Assembly (NCBI GenBank): GCA_014874455.1
Contig: JADBJL010000044.1
Span: forward strand, 1-49,531
Origin: Thermomicrobiaceae bacterium
GTDB taxonomy: Bacteria > Chloroflexota > Chloroflexia > Thermomicrobiales > Thermomicrobiaceae
Reading direction: 5' to 3'
Length of the DNA: 49,531 nt
The notes below the pieces were generated by a model. It did not search any database. It was not told the origin of the DNA and saw nothing but the letters and a program-made list of their open reading frames with translations. Positions 9,402-17,406 of the stretch are shown here, in pieces (position 1 is the first letter of the stretch; each line of letters opens with the position of its first letter). The position numbers and the translations under genes are program-made.

Positions 9402-10739
9402 ATGAGCACGACGGTTCAGGAAACCGCGCGGGGCTTCTCCCGCCGGGCAGTCGAAGAGCTCTCCTGGCGGCGCGGCGAGCCGGAATGGGTACGCGCCCGG
9501 CGGCTGGAGGCCTGGTCGGTCTACGAGGCGACGCCGATGCCGAGCCGCACAGACGAGGAGTGGCGACGCACCGACATCCGGCGCCTGCCGATCGACCAGG
9601 TTCTCCCCTTTGCCGGGCTCGACCGGCGCGCCGGCTCGCTCGATGAACTCCCGCCAGCGTTAGTCGAAAGCCTGGGCGAGGCCGCGTTGCGCTCCGGCCT
9701 CATCGTCCAGGTCGACGCGGCCACCGTGTACACCGAGTTGGATCCGGCGCTGGTCGAGAAAGGCGTCATCCTCACCGACCTCGCCAGCGCGATCGAGCGG
9801 TATCCCGACCTGATCCAGCGCTACTTCATGACCGAGGCGGTCAAGCCCTCGGACAACAAGTTCGCCGCCCTGCACGGCGCTTTCTGGAGCGGTGGCGTCT
9901 TCGTCTACGTGCCGGCGAACACGCAGGTGGCTTTGCCGCTGCGCAGCCATGTCTGGGCCGAGACTCCAGGCGCGGCCATCTTCGCCCACACGCTGCTCAT
10001 CGCGGGCGAGGGGGCTTCCGTCGTGCTGATCGATGCCTGGGGCTCGCCGACGGCCGGAGAGCCGGTGATCTCTTCCAACGTGGTGGAGATCATCGCTGGC
10101 GAGGCAGCGCAGGTGCGCTACATCCAGCTCCAGGACTGGGGCCGCAACGTCTGGAACTTCACCACCCAGCGCGGCCTGATCCAGCAGGACGCGGTGCTCA
10201 ATACGCTTAACGTCGGGCTCGGCTCCCGGCTCAGCAAGGCCTTCATCGCCAGCCACCTGGTCGGCCCCGGTGGGACGGCTGAGATGCTGGGGCTCTACTT
10301 CGCCGACGATGCCCAGCACCTGGATCACCAGACCCGGCAGTGGCACATCGCTCCCTATGCGACGAGCGACCTGTTGTTCAAGGGGGCGTTGAAAGACCGG
10401 GCTCGCACCGTCTTCTCCGGTCTGATCAAGGTGTTCCCGCACGCCCAGCGGACGGATGCCTACCAGGCGAACCGCAACCTGATCCTCTCGCCGACCGCCC
10501 GCGCCGACACGATCCCCAACCTGGAGATCGGCGCCAACGATGTGCGCTGCACACACGGCGCCACCGTGGGCCAGGTGGAGGAGGAGTACCTCTTCTACCT
10601 GATGAGCCGCGGCATCAGCCGCGCCGAGGCGGTGAAGCTGATCGTCGACGGCTTCTTCGACGAGGTGATCGAGCGAGTGCCGGTCGAGGAGGTGCAGGCG
10701 ACCGTTCGCGCGGCGATCGCGCGAAAGATCGGGCTATGA
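9402..10739 (+). CDS. sufD: Fe-S cluster assembly protein SufD
   Basis: SufD (445 aa) is the SufB paralogue completing the SufBC2D complex. It shares NKFAALHGAFWSGGVFVYVP with SufB and ends with LEIGANDVRCTHGATVGQVEEEYLFYLMSRG. The histidine in CTHGATVG matches the SufD residue thought to help hold the cluster at the SufB-SufD interface. The N-terminal region (about 1-110) is specific to SufD. I chose the ATG at 9402 because GGAAGGGG lies just upstream and the protein then begins MSTTVQETARGF. The longer open frame from 9360 has no ribosome site. Its TGA overlaps the sufS ATG (ATGA), showing translational coupling. Confidence 0.95.
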   Translation: MSTTVQETARGFSRRAVEELSWRRGEPEWVRARRLEAWSVYEATPMPSRTDEEWRRTDIRRLPIDQVLPFAGLDRRAGSLDELPPALVESLGEAALRSGLIVQVDAATVYTELDPALVEKGVILTDLASAIERYPDLIQRYFMTEAVKPSDNKFAALHGAFWSGGVFVYVPANTQVALPLRSHVWAETPGAAIFAHTLLIAGEGASVVLIDAWGSPTAGEPVISSNVVEIIAGEAAQVRYIQLQDWGRNVWNFTTQRGLIQQDAVLNTLNVGLGSRLSKAFIASHLVGPGGTAEMLGLYFADDAQHLDHQTRQWHIAPYATSDLLFKGALKDRARTVFSGLIKVFPHAQRTDAYQANRNLILSPTARADTIPNLEIGANDVRCTHGATVGQVEEEYLFYLMSRGISRAEAVKLIVDGFFDEVIERVPVEEVQATVRAAIARKIGL

Positions 10740-11998
10740 GCACGCGACACAGTCCGACCCGCCAGTTCGATGCCCGCGCGCTGCGCCAGGACTTCCCGAT
10801 CCTCCAGCGGCTCGTCCGCGGCGGCAAGCCGCTGGTCTACCTGGACAGCGCCGCCACCTCACAGAAACCAGCAGTCGTCATCGAGGCGCTGGTGGACTTC
10901 TACCGCTCGACGAACGCGAACATCCACCGCGGCGTCTACGAGCTGAGCGAGGCCGCGACGCTCGCCTACGACCAGGCACGGGCGAAAGTCGCCAGGCTGA
11001 TCAACGCGCCGAACCCGCGAGAGTGCATCTTCGTGCGCAATACCACCGAGGCGATCAACCTGGTGGCGCAGTCCTGGGGCCGAGCTAACCTCGCCCCCGG
11101 CGACATCGTGGTGCTCAGCCTGCTCGAGCACCACAGCAACATCGTGCCCTGGCAGCTCGTCACTCGCGAGCGGGGCGCCGAGCTGCGCTACATCGACATC
11201 GACGAGGACGGCCGGCTGCGGCTGGAGCAGCTCGATGACTACCTAGCCACCGGCCGGGTCAAGCTGGTCAGCGTTACCCACGTCTCGAACGCCCTCGGCA
11301 CGATCAACCCGGTGGCCGAGATCGTCGAGCGGGCCCATGCCGCTGGTGCGGTGGTGCTGGTGGACGGCGCGCAGAGCGTGCCCCACCTGCCGGTGGACGT
11401 GCAGGCGCTCGGGGTGGACTTCTACGCGTTCTCCGGCCACAAGATGCTCGGGCCGATGGGGATCGGCGTGCTGTACGGCCGGCGCGAGTTGCTCGAGGCG
11501 ATGCCGCCGTTCCTCGGGGGCGGCGACATGATCCGGACGGTGACGCTGGAGGGGTCGACCTGGGCCGACCTGCCAGCCAAGTTCGAGGCCGGCACGCCGA
11601 GCGTGGCCGATGCCGTGGCGCTCGGCGTCGCCGTCGACTACCTTCAGAGTCTGGGCATGCCAGCGATCCGCCACCACGAGCAGGAACTGCTGCGCTATGC
11701 GCTGGCCCGCCTGGACGAGATCCCCGGCATCACCCTCTACGGGCCGGTGGGCGAAGATCGGAGCGGCGTCGTCAGCTTCACGCTGGGGGATGTCCATCCG
11801 CACGACATCGCCGGTATCCTCGACAGCGAGGGCATCGCCATCCGTGCCGGCCACCACTGCGCGCAGCCGCTGATGCGCCGGCTCGGTGTGGTCGCCACTG
11901 CACGCGCCAGCGTCTATCTCTACAATACAGAGGAGGATATCGACCGGCTGGTGGACGGCCTGCTGATCGTCCGGCAGGTCTTCAACGTCGGCGACTGA
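10736..11998 (+). CDS. sufS: cysteine desulfurase SufS
   Basis: SufS takes sulfur from L-cysteine and passes it as persulfide to SufU, feeding SufBCD. The 420-aa protein shows the group II features YLDSAATSQKP, NIHRGVYELSE and LLEHHSN. The PLP lysine is Lys236 in FSGHKMLGPMG, and the persulfide-forming cysteine is Cys375 in IRAGHHCAQPLM. The start ATG overlaps the sufD stop by two bases, so the frame open upstream through sufD is not used. The next gene, sufU, begins 16 nt later. A SufS with a dedicated SufU is the arrangement known from Firmicutes and Actinobacteria. Confidence 0.97.
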   Translation: MSTRHSPTRQFDARALRQDFPILQRLVRGGKPLVYLDSAATSQKPAVVIEALVDFYRSTNANIHRGVYELSEAATLAYDQARAKVARLINAPNPRECIFVRNTTEAINLVAQSWGRANLAPGDIVVLSLLEHHSNIVPWQLVTRERGAELRYIDIDEDGRLRLEQLDDYLATGRVKLVSVTHVSNALGTINPVAEIVERAHAAGAVVLVDGAQSVPHLPVDVQALGVDFYAFSGHKMLGPMGIGVLYGRRELLEAMPPFLGGGDMIRTVTLEGSTWADLPAKFEAGTPSVADAVALGVAVDYLQSLGMPAIRHHEQELLRYALARLDEIPGITLYGPVGEDRSGVVSFTLGDVHPHDIAGILDSEGIAIRAGHHCAQPLMRRLGVVATARASVYLYNTEEDIDRLVDGLLIVRQVFNVGD

Positions 11999-12014
11999 GC
12001 GTGGAGAAGACGCG

Positions 12015-12395
12015 GTGTCTGACCTGTACCGAGAGCACATCCTCGATCACTATCGCAACCCGCGCAACTACGGCACACTGGAGCCGCATGACCGGAGCTT
12101 CGAAGACAGCAACCCGCTGTGCGGCGATCGGATCCGGATCGATTTGCGGCTGAAGGACGGCACGATCGAGGACATCGCCTTCACTGGCCGCGGCTGCGCT
12201 ATCAGCCAGGCATCAGCATCGATCTTGACAGAGATGGTCAAGGGGCAGAGCCTCGACTTCGTCAAGGAGCTCACCGCCGAAGACCTGCTCGACGAGTTGG
12301 GCATCCCGATCAGCCCAGCCCGGCGCAAGTGCGCGCTGCTGAGCTTGAAGGTCTTGAAAGCGGCAGCGTACGGCCTCAGCGAGTGGCCGGAATAG
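12015..12395 (+). CDS. sufU: SufU sulfur-transfer/scaffold protein
   Basis: This 126-aa protein is a canonical short SufU. It begins LYREHILDHYRNPRN and has Cys36 and Asp38 (NPLCGD), Cys61 (GRGCAISQAS) and Cys106 (RRKCALL), the zinc/sulfur ligand set of the family. SufU accepts persulfide sulfur from SufS. The start is a GTG eight bases after GGAG. Position between sufS and sufT in an operon supports the role. The paralogue at 5894-6412 is longer at its C-terminus and separately transcribed. Confidence 0.95.
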   Translation: MSDLYREHILDHYRNPRNYGTLEPHDRSFEDSNPLCGDRIRIDLRLKDGTIEDIAFTGRGCAISQASASILTEMVKGQSLDFVKELTAEDLLDELGIPISPARRKCALLSLKVLKAAAYGLSEWPE

Positions 12396-12409
12396 GAGCG
12401 TGCAAAGCG

Positions 12410-12727
12410 ATGCCACACTTTACGGAAGACGACGTCCGAGAGCGGCTGAAGGCAGTCTATGACCCCGAGATCGGGATCAACGTCGTCGACCTCGGCCTGA
12501 TCTACGGGATCGATCTCGAAGAGCGGGACAGCAAGACCGATGTCCTCATCACGATGACCTTGACCTCGATGGGCTGCCCGCTGGGGCCGATCCTGGTCGA
12601 AGAGATCACCCAGGCGCTCGGTGACCTGCCGAACCTGGGCGAGATCGACGTCAACCTGGTCTGGAGCCCGCCCTGGACGCCTGATATGATGAGCGAAGAG
12701 GCGAAGGACGAGCTCGGCATCTGGTAG
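12410..12727 (+). CDS. sufT: SufT-like MIP18/DUF59-family Fe-S maturation protein
   Basis: The 105-aa product belongs to the MIP18 (DUF59) family. It starts with a DDVRERLKAVYDPEIGINVVDLGLIY block and contains LTSMGCPLGP, whose cysteine is the conserved residue of the family. It ends in VWSPPWTPDMMSEEAKDELG. SufT-type members help mature Fe-S proteins; PaaD-like relatives work in ring hydroxylation, but the suf operon context favours the first role. AGGAG lies about 11 bases upstream of the ATG, 14 nt after sufU. A strong hairpin follows and ends the operon. Confidence 0.9.
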   Translation: MPHFTEDDVRERLKAVYDPEIGINVVDLGLIYGIDLEERDSKTDVLITMTLTSMGCPLGPILVEEITQALGDLPNLGEIDVNLVWSPPWTPDMMSEEAKDELGIW

Positions 12728-12752
12728 CGGCTGTGGGCTGAGCGTTGCACGG

Positions 12753-12780
12753 AGGCCGCCTCGATCTGCCGGGGCGGCCT
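12753..12780 (+). terminator. intrinsic terminator of the suf operon
   Basis: AGGCCGCC (12753-12760) pairs perfectly with GGCGGCCT (12773-12780) across a 12-nt loop and is followed by TTCC. It stands 25 nt after the sufT stop and before the deacetylase ribosome site. Confidence 0.65.
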
Positions 12781-12823
12781 TTCCTGTGCGCGCGTTCGGT
12801 GCCCGGTGAGATCGGAGAAGGGC

Positions 12824-13750
12824 ATGCGTATCCCGCTGGTGTGGCTGTTGCTCGTGGTGCTGCTCGCTGGCTGCTCCGCCCCACAAGCCTTTCCTCCGAC
12901 GCCGTCTCCGTCGCCATCGTCGCCCGGGGCGACCCCGACGGCCGCTCCGCCGCCGAGCACGCCGAGCGTCCCGGCCTCGACCCCGACCCGCCAGCCGACG
13001 TCGGCTCCGCTGCCGACAGCGACCCCAGTACCGGCGCCCACTGCCACGCTCCCCCCACCCTCCCCGACACAGCCGCCGCCGGAACCCTCCCCGACTCCGC
13101 TGCCTGGCCAGGAGGCGGTCGTCGTCGCGCGGGTTCAGACCGACGAGCCGGTCATCGCGCTGACCTTCGACGCCGGCGCTGACCGCGGCTACGCTGAGGA
13201 GATCCTGGATACGCTCAAGGCTGAGGGCATCAGGGCCACCTTCGGGATGACCGGGCGCTGGGCGGAAGACAATCCCGATCTCGTCCGGCGGATGGTCGAC
13301 GAAGGCCACCAGCTCATCAACCATACCTACAGCCACCCGTCCTTCACCGGGCACTCGACTGGCCAACCGCCGCTCTCGACCGAGGAGCGGCTGGCCGAGA
13401 TCAGGCGGCTGGAGGAGGTCGTCGCCCAGGTGACGGGCAGCCTGGAGACGATGCGGCCATACTTCCGACCACCGTACGGCGATTACGACGACTCGGTGTT
13501 GCGCGACCTGCCGCAGGCTGGCTACACGGTCGTGGTGATGTGGTCGGTCGACTCGCTCGGCTGGAACGGGTTGACGGCTCCAGAGATCACCGAGCGGTGC
13601 CTGGAAGGTGCCGAACCGGGCGGCATCATCCTGATGCACGTCGGGGCGCAATCGGAAGATGCCCGCGCGTTACCGGGGTTGATCGCTGCGCTCCGCGAGC
13701 GGGGATACCGCTTCGTCACTGTCGCCGAACTCCTGCAGTTGGGGTCGTAG
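12824..13750 (+). CDS. lipoprotein polysaccharide deacetylase (NodB family)
   Basis: The 308-aa protein has a lipoprotein signal ending LLAGC (lipid Cys17) and an extremely Pro/Ser/Thr-rich spacer to about residue 93. A NodB-homology domain follows. Its motifs are TFDAGAD (metal and base aspartate region), HTYSHPSFTG (the HxxxH metal histidines), RPPYGDYD and the closing LMHVG. Such enzymes remove N- or O-acetyl groups from peptidoglycan or other surface polysaccharide, here tethered outside the membrane. The classical TFDDG is TFDAG here, which occurs in active relatives, so I do not call it inactive. The ATG at 12824 follows GGAGAAGGGC; an in-frame GTG at 12806 would spoil the signal peptide. 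Confidence 0.92.
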   Translation: MRIPLVWLLLVVLLAGCSAPQAFPPTPSPSPSSPGATPTAAPPPSTPSVPASTPTRQPTSAPLPTATPVPAPTATLPPPSPTQPPPEPSPTPLPGQEAVVVARVQTDEPVIALTFDAGADRGYAEEILDTLKAEGIRATFGMTGRWAEDNPDLVRRMVDEGHQLINHTYSHPSFTGHSTGQPPLSTEERLAEIRRLEEVVAQVTGSLETMRPYFRPPYGDYDDSVLRDLPQAGYTVVVMWSVDSLGWNGLTAPEITERCLEGAEPGGIILMHVGAQSEDARALPGLIAALRERGYRFVTVAELLQLGS

Positions 13751-14078
13751 TCATCGGTACCGACGCGAAGCGTGCGCCAGGGGCGTGGCTGCAGTCGGCT
13801 GGCGCCGTGCGGCGGGCGCCGGGGCGGCCACCGAGCGCCGTAGCAGCGGAGCATTCGGGCCACCGTGCTGCCACGTAGAGTTCAGGAGAGTACTGTCGGG
13901 AAATGTTTGATACCGTGATCAGTTGGCTGCCTGAGTGGCGACCATCTTGCTATACTCGCGGAGTGATTCGGTTCCGGCAGGAGTTCTGACCGGAGCAGTG
14001 TATCGTTGCGCGGTGTCGGAGCCTACCCGTCATGGATCAAGATGTGGCGACGGGTGTCGAGCCGAACAGGAGGGACGT
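13751..14078. other. 328-nt intergenic region with a TATACT box
   Basis: No protein-like frame is convincing here. The AT-rich stretch 13890-13980 holds TATACT at 13951-13956, a likely -10 for the cupredoxin gene 123 nt downstream. No -35 of good quality lies 16-18 bp before it. I saw no terminator hairpin for the deacetylase. Confidence 0.35.
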
Positions 14079-14522
14079 ATGACCGAATCGCGACAGAAGG
14101 GGTTCGGCCAGGAGGGACTGGCTGGCTCCCTGAGCCGTCGAGCGTTGCTCCGCCGGAGCGCTCTTTTTGCATTGAGCATTCCGGTGGTCAGTGCCGCACT
14201 CGCCGCCTGTCGCGGCGGTGGCGGCGGTGGTGGTGGCGGAGCCGGTGGCAAAATCACCATCGAGATGAGCGAGTACAAGTTCAGTCCCAACACGCTCACC
14301 GCCGCACCTGGCGCTACCGTGACGGTGACCCTGAAGAACGTCGGGGCGCTGCAGCACGACTTCCACGTTGATGTCGTCAACGTGACATCGCCGCTGGTCG
14401 ATCCGGGGAAGTCGACCGACTTCTCGTTCACCGCTCCCAGCCAGCCTGGCCAGTACGACTTCTGGTGCACGGTGCCTGGCCACAAGGAGCTGGGCATGGT
14501 CGGCAAGCTGACCGTGCAGTAG
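14079..14522 (+). CDS. Tat-exported lipoprotein cupredoxin (plastocyanin-like)
   Basis: The 147-aa protein carries a twin-arginine signal, SRRALLRRSALFAL (Arg20-Arg21), with a lipobox LAAC giving lipid Cys44. A striking run of nine glycines serves as linker. The blue-copper domain (about 57-147) ends in YDFWCTVPGHKELGMVGKL, supplying Cys130, His135 and Met140. The upstream His ligand is in QHDFHV (His93 or His96). It should be an electron carrier on the outer face of the membrane. The partner is unknown because no oxidase or reductase gene is adjacent. The ATG follows AGGAGG at ideal spacing; upstream in-frame codons are not used. Confidence 0.93.
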   Translation: MTESRQKGFGQEGLAGSLSRRALLRRSALFALSIPVVSAALAACRGGGGGGGGGAGGKITIEMSEYKFSPNTLTAAPGATVTVTLKNVGALQHDFHVDVVNVTSPLVDPGKSTDFSFTAPSQPGQYDFWCTVPGHKELGMVGKLTVQ

Positions 14523-14553
14523 CGGGGACCTGGCCAAGAGAGCATCCCGTCCG

Positions 14554-14586
14554 GAGCCGGCTCGGCGATCCAGGCCGAGCCGGCTC
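14554..14586 (+). terminator. strong hairpin terminator after the cupredoxin gene
   Basis: A perfect 13-bp stem (14554-14566 with 14574-14586, arm GAGCCGGCTCGGC) closes a 7-nt loop and is followed by TCGTGTCTTCC. It begins 32 nt after the stop codon. Confidence 0.65.
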
Positions 14587-14759
14587 TCGTGTCTTCCTGC
14601 CGGCGCTCGCCGTTGCGCCGGCTCATCCGCTCAGGTTGGCTTGGGCGCTGGCGGGTTCTTAGTTGTCCACTGCGTGCATCGCCGTGAGCGCGAGTGCGAG
14701 GTGTGCGCCAGCTCTCCTGGTACACTGCTGCCAAGTATCGAAGGCAAGGAGGGCGACAG

Positions 14760-15599
14760 ATGGGGTTCGCGCTACGCTTCGGCATCGGCACGGGCAACCG
14801 CCGGCCGTTTCCGGAACTCGTTCGCCAGTGGCAGTGGATCGAGGAATTGGGTTTCGATACCGCCTGGGTGGTCGATCACTTCCTGGCAGGAGACAACGAG
14901 GATATCCCGTATTTCGAGGCCTGGACGCTGATCGCCGCCCTGGGTGTCCAGACCCGACGTCTCCGCTTCGGTGTCCTGGTGAGCGGCAATACGTACCGCA
15001 ACCCTGGCCTGCTCGCCAAGGAGGCGGTCACCATCGACCACGCCAGCAACGGGCGACTCGAACTGGGCATCGGCGCTGGTTGGTGGGAGCGCGAGCACCG
15101 GGCCTACTCGTTCCCCTTCCCGAGCGTCGGTGACCGGATCGCGATGCTCGAGGAGGCGGTGCAGGTGATCGATAGCCTGATGACCCAGCGCCGAACCACG
15201 TTCCACGGCCGCTTCTATCGGTTCGAGGACGCGCCCTTCGAGCCGAAGCCGGTGCAGAAGCCCCGCATCCCGATCGTGATCGGTGCCTTCAAACCGCGGA
15301 TGCTCCGGCTGGCCGCGCGCTACGCCGATATCTGGAACACCCGCGGTGAGCCGGAAGAGGTGGCCCCGCTGGCCGAGCAGGTGCGCCAGTTCGCCATCGA
15401 GGCCGGGCGTGATCCGGAGACGATCCGGTTCTCGGTCTTCACCTGGCGGCACCCCTTCACCTCGGAGAGGCATTTCTACGAGCTGGTGCTCGCCTATCGC
15501 GACGCGGGGTTCACCGACCTGGTCTTTCCGATGCCCCCGGAAGACGCCTGGCCGGTACTGGAACGCTGCGCGCGCAATGTCATTCCGGAGCTGCGCTAG
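14760..15599 (+). CDS. luciferase-like (LLM class) flavin/F420-dependent oxidoreductase
   Basis: The 279-aa protein is a bacterial-luciferase-fold TIM barrel. It shows the N-terminal strand ALRFGIGTG, then EELGFDTAWVVDHF, RRLRFGVLVSGNTYRNPGLLAKEAVTIDHASNGRLELGIGAGWWEREH and a C-terminal FSVFTW segment. Conserved family blocks near residues 60-120 bind the flavin, FMN or coenzyme F420. The SNGRLELGIGAGW pattern is typical of F420-dependent members, but the cofactor is inference. The substrate is unknown. The ATG at 14760 follows AAGGAGG. It stands alone between a terminator and the thioredoxin-like gene. Confidence 0.9.
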   Translation: MGFALRFGIGTGNRRPFPELVRQWQWIEELGFDTAWVVDHFLAGDNEDIPYFEAWTLIAALGVQTRRLRFGVLVSGNTYRNPGLLAKEAVTIDHASNGRLELGIGAGWWEREHRAYSFPFPSVGDRIAMLEEAVQVIDSLMTQRRTTFHGRFYRFEDAPFEPKPVQKPRIPIVIGAFKPRMLRLAARYADIWNTRGEPEEVAPLAEQVRQFAIEAGRDPETIRFSVFTWRHPFTSERHFYELVLAYRDAGFTDLVFPMPPEDAWPVLERCARNVIPELR

Positions 15600-15721
15600 T
15601 GTGGAAAGAGCAGAGCGCGCTCCTGACCGCGCCGACAGGCCGGTGGGAATGGACGCTTTGACAAGCATGTTGATGATCGAGGACAGGATCGTTACCTCGC
15701 GAGGAGCAGGAGGTTGACGAC

Positions 15722-16324
15722 ATGACGCTCGCAGCCGATCGCTGGGACGAGGCGATGACGCCGGACGAGTACATGAGCCAGATGACGCAGAACCGCGAGG
15801 CCTTCGAGGCCAACATCGCGCGAACGAGGATTATGCCCGGTGACTGGGCGGTGTTTGGCCACGAGCCGCTGCGCATCCTGGTGCTCACCGAGGACTGGTG
15901 CGGCGATTCGGTGCAGTTCGTGCCGATGGTCATCGCGCTCTCGCGGCAGATCCCGACCGTCGAGGTGCGCATCCTCCGGCGCGACCAGCACACCGACCTC
16001 GCCGACCGCTACCGGCGCAAGGACGGGTACCAGGCGATCCCCGTCTTCATCGTCCTCGACAGCGAAATGCAGGAGCGCGGTGCGCTCATCGAGCGTCCGG
16101 AGCGTGCGACGGCTGAGATCATCGAGGAGCGGAACCGCTTTCTGGCAGCGCACCCCGAGTTACCTGGAGCGAACCGCGCCTTCGAGCGCATGCCGGAAGA
16201 GACGCGCCAGGCGGTCAAGCAGCACATCGCTGCCTGGCGAGACGCCCAGTTCGAGCGCTGGACTCGCTACCTGATGGAGGATCTGGCCGAGATCGTCCGC
16301 AGCGTCACGACCAGGGCGGCCTGA
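15722..16324 (+). CDS. thioredoxin-like protein with a single active-site cysteine
   Basis: This 200-aa protein has a thioredoxin fold in the middle: RILVLTEDWCGDS (Cys60), then VEVRILRRDQ, and the cis-proline strand YQAIPVFIVLD. It matches the family of thioredoxin-like proteins that keep WCGDS/WCPDS instead of WCGPC. It has only one cysteine in the motif, so it is not a standard dithiol reductase. It may act as a monothiol redox or chaperone-like protein (inference). A long helical C-terminal part (about 125-200) lies beyond the fold. GGAGG lies before the ATG. No signal peptide is present, so it is cytoplasmic. Confidence 0.8.
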   Translation: MTLAADRWDEAMTPDEYMSQMTQNREAFEANIARTRIMPGDWAVFGHEPLRILVLTEDWCGDSVQFVPMVIALSRQIPTVEVRILRRDQHTDLADRYRRKDGYQAIPVFIVLDSEMQERGALIERPERATAEIIEERNRFLAAHPELPGANRAFERMPEETRQAVKQHIAAWRDAQFERWTRYLMEDLAEIVRSVTTRAA

Positions 16325-16522
16325 AGCGGAGCGCACGCAGCGCAGCATGAGCCTGACCGGGGAGACGATAGGCTTTACAGTTGCCCTCGGCGTTTGACAT
16401 GCTCTTCTGGCATCCGTAGGATCAGCGCAGGGCGACCATCGCAGACAGACCGGCCGGTACCGCGAGAACGGCACGACGGTCTGGCCCGGAGGCTGAGGCG
16501 GGAGCGGAGAGAGGCAGCGCCG

Positions 16523-17029
16523 ATGACCCAGACGAGACAGCCTGGTGTGCGCCAGACGACCTACAAGCAGCCGGGAGGGTTCGTCCCGACAGAGGCGACC
16601 GAGGCGGTCGCTGTCCAGGCCGAGCGAGTCGAAGGGCGTCTGGTGATCCTGCAACAGAGCGAGGCTGAGCTGGTCACCGGCGACCGCGTCAGCCTGGAGC
16701 AGTCGTCGGCGGGTACAGTCGAGGCCAAGAGCGCGCAGGTCGACCGGAGCGCCGTGCGCGCGTTGGAGGCCGAGCGAGCGGTCGCGCAGCGGAGCCGGAT
16801 CGTCCGCCTCGTCGCAGGGGAACTGCGGCTGGTAAAGAGCCAGGTGCTGGCGCTCTCGGCCGAGCGGGCTCACCTGGAGGATGCGCGGATGGTGCTCTTC
16901 GCTGGACAGGCTGAAGGCGACGTGCGGCCGCTCTTGACGCTGCCGGCCGCTGCCGCCCTGGGCGCTGGGCTGGGCCTGGCTGTGACTCTGGTCAGAGCGC
17001 TCGCGCGTGCTCGCGGCGATCGGAGGTAG
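16523..17029 (+). CDS. beta-solenoid-like repetitive protein with C-terminal membrane helix, function unknown
   Basis: I do not recognise a named family. The 168-aa protein starts with a polar 35-residue leader. About 90 residues of short alternating units follow (for example VQAERVEGRLVILQQSEAEL, then SAGTVEAKSAQVDRSAVRAL) in which hydrophobic and polar positions recur every 5-6 residues. That is the pattern of a left- or right-handed beta-helix, as in bactofilins or hexapeptide proteins. A hydrophobic helix LLTLPAAAALGAGLGLAVTL (about 139-158) and basic tail RARGDRR end it, so it should be tail-anchored with the solenoid in the cytoplasm. The start ATG is preceded by GAGAGAGG. The next gene starts 7 nt later, so they are probably one operon. 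Confidence 0.75.
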   Translation: MTQTRQPGVRQTTYKQPGGFVPTEATEAVAVQAERVEGRLVILQQSEAELVTGDRVSLEQSSAGTVEAKSAQVDRSAVRALEAERAVAQRSRIVRLVAGELRLVKSQVLALSAERAHLEDARMVLFAGQAEGDVRPLLTLPAAAALGAGLGLAVTLVRALARARGDRR

Positions 17030-17036
17030 CGAGGTC

Positions 17037-17309
17037 ATGGCTGCAGGCATGACGCGGATCGTCAGGTTCGTTGCTGGCGGCGCGCTCGGGATCGCGGCAG
17101 GCGCTGTAGCCGCAGCGGTGTTGTCGCCGGAGCGCCGCCGGGCGATCGAGGAGCGTGTCCGCGCTCGGCTCGCCGAAGCCCGCCGGGCGGCGACCGAGGC
17201 CGAAGCGCGGACGGAGACGGAGCTGTGGGCGCGTTTCCGCCAGCTCGTCGGCATCCAATCGCCTGACGGGTCGCCGGTTTCTCCCCGTCCCCAGGAAGAA
17301 CAGCACTGA
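17037..17309 (+). CDS. small YtxH-like single-pass membrane protein
   Basis: The 90-aa protein has one N-terminal membrane helix (VRFVAGGALGIAAGAVAAAVL, about 9-29). An arginine/glutamate-rich amphipathic helix follows (SPERRRAIEERVRARLAEARRAATEAEART), then a short polar tail. This is the layout of YtxH/DUF-type membrane-anchored coiled proteins, though I cannot assign a family firmly. GGAGGT overlaps the end of the preceding gene, giving tight coupling. Both proteins are small, anchored and without catalytic motifs, so a structural or scaffold role is plausible (inference). Confidence 0.75.
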   Translation: MAAGMTRIVRFVAGGALGIAAGAVAAAVLSPERRRAIEERVRARLAEARRAATEAEARTETELWARFRQLVGIQSPDGSPVSPRPQEEQH

Positions 17310-17406
17310 GCGCGCACGAGCGTGCGGAGCGTGCGGAGCGGGATTCCCGAGCGGCTGTTTTCACCAGCGATGCCGGTCGCGCCCTGGTCGCCCTGTCTTC
17401 GTTCCC

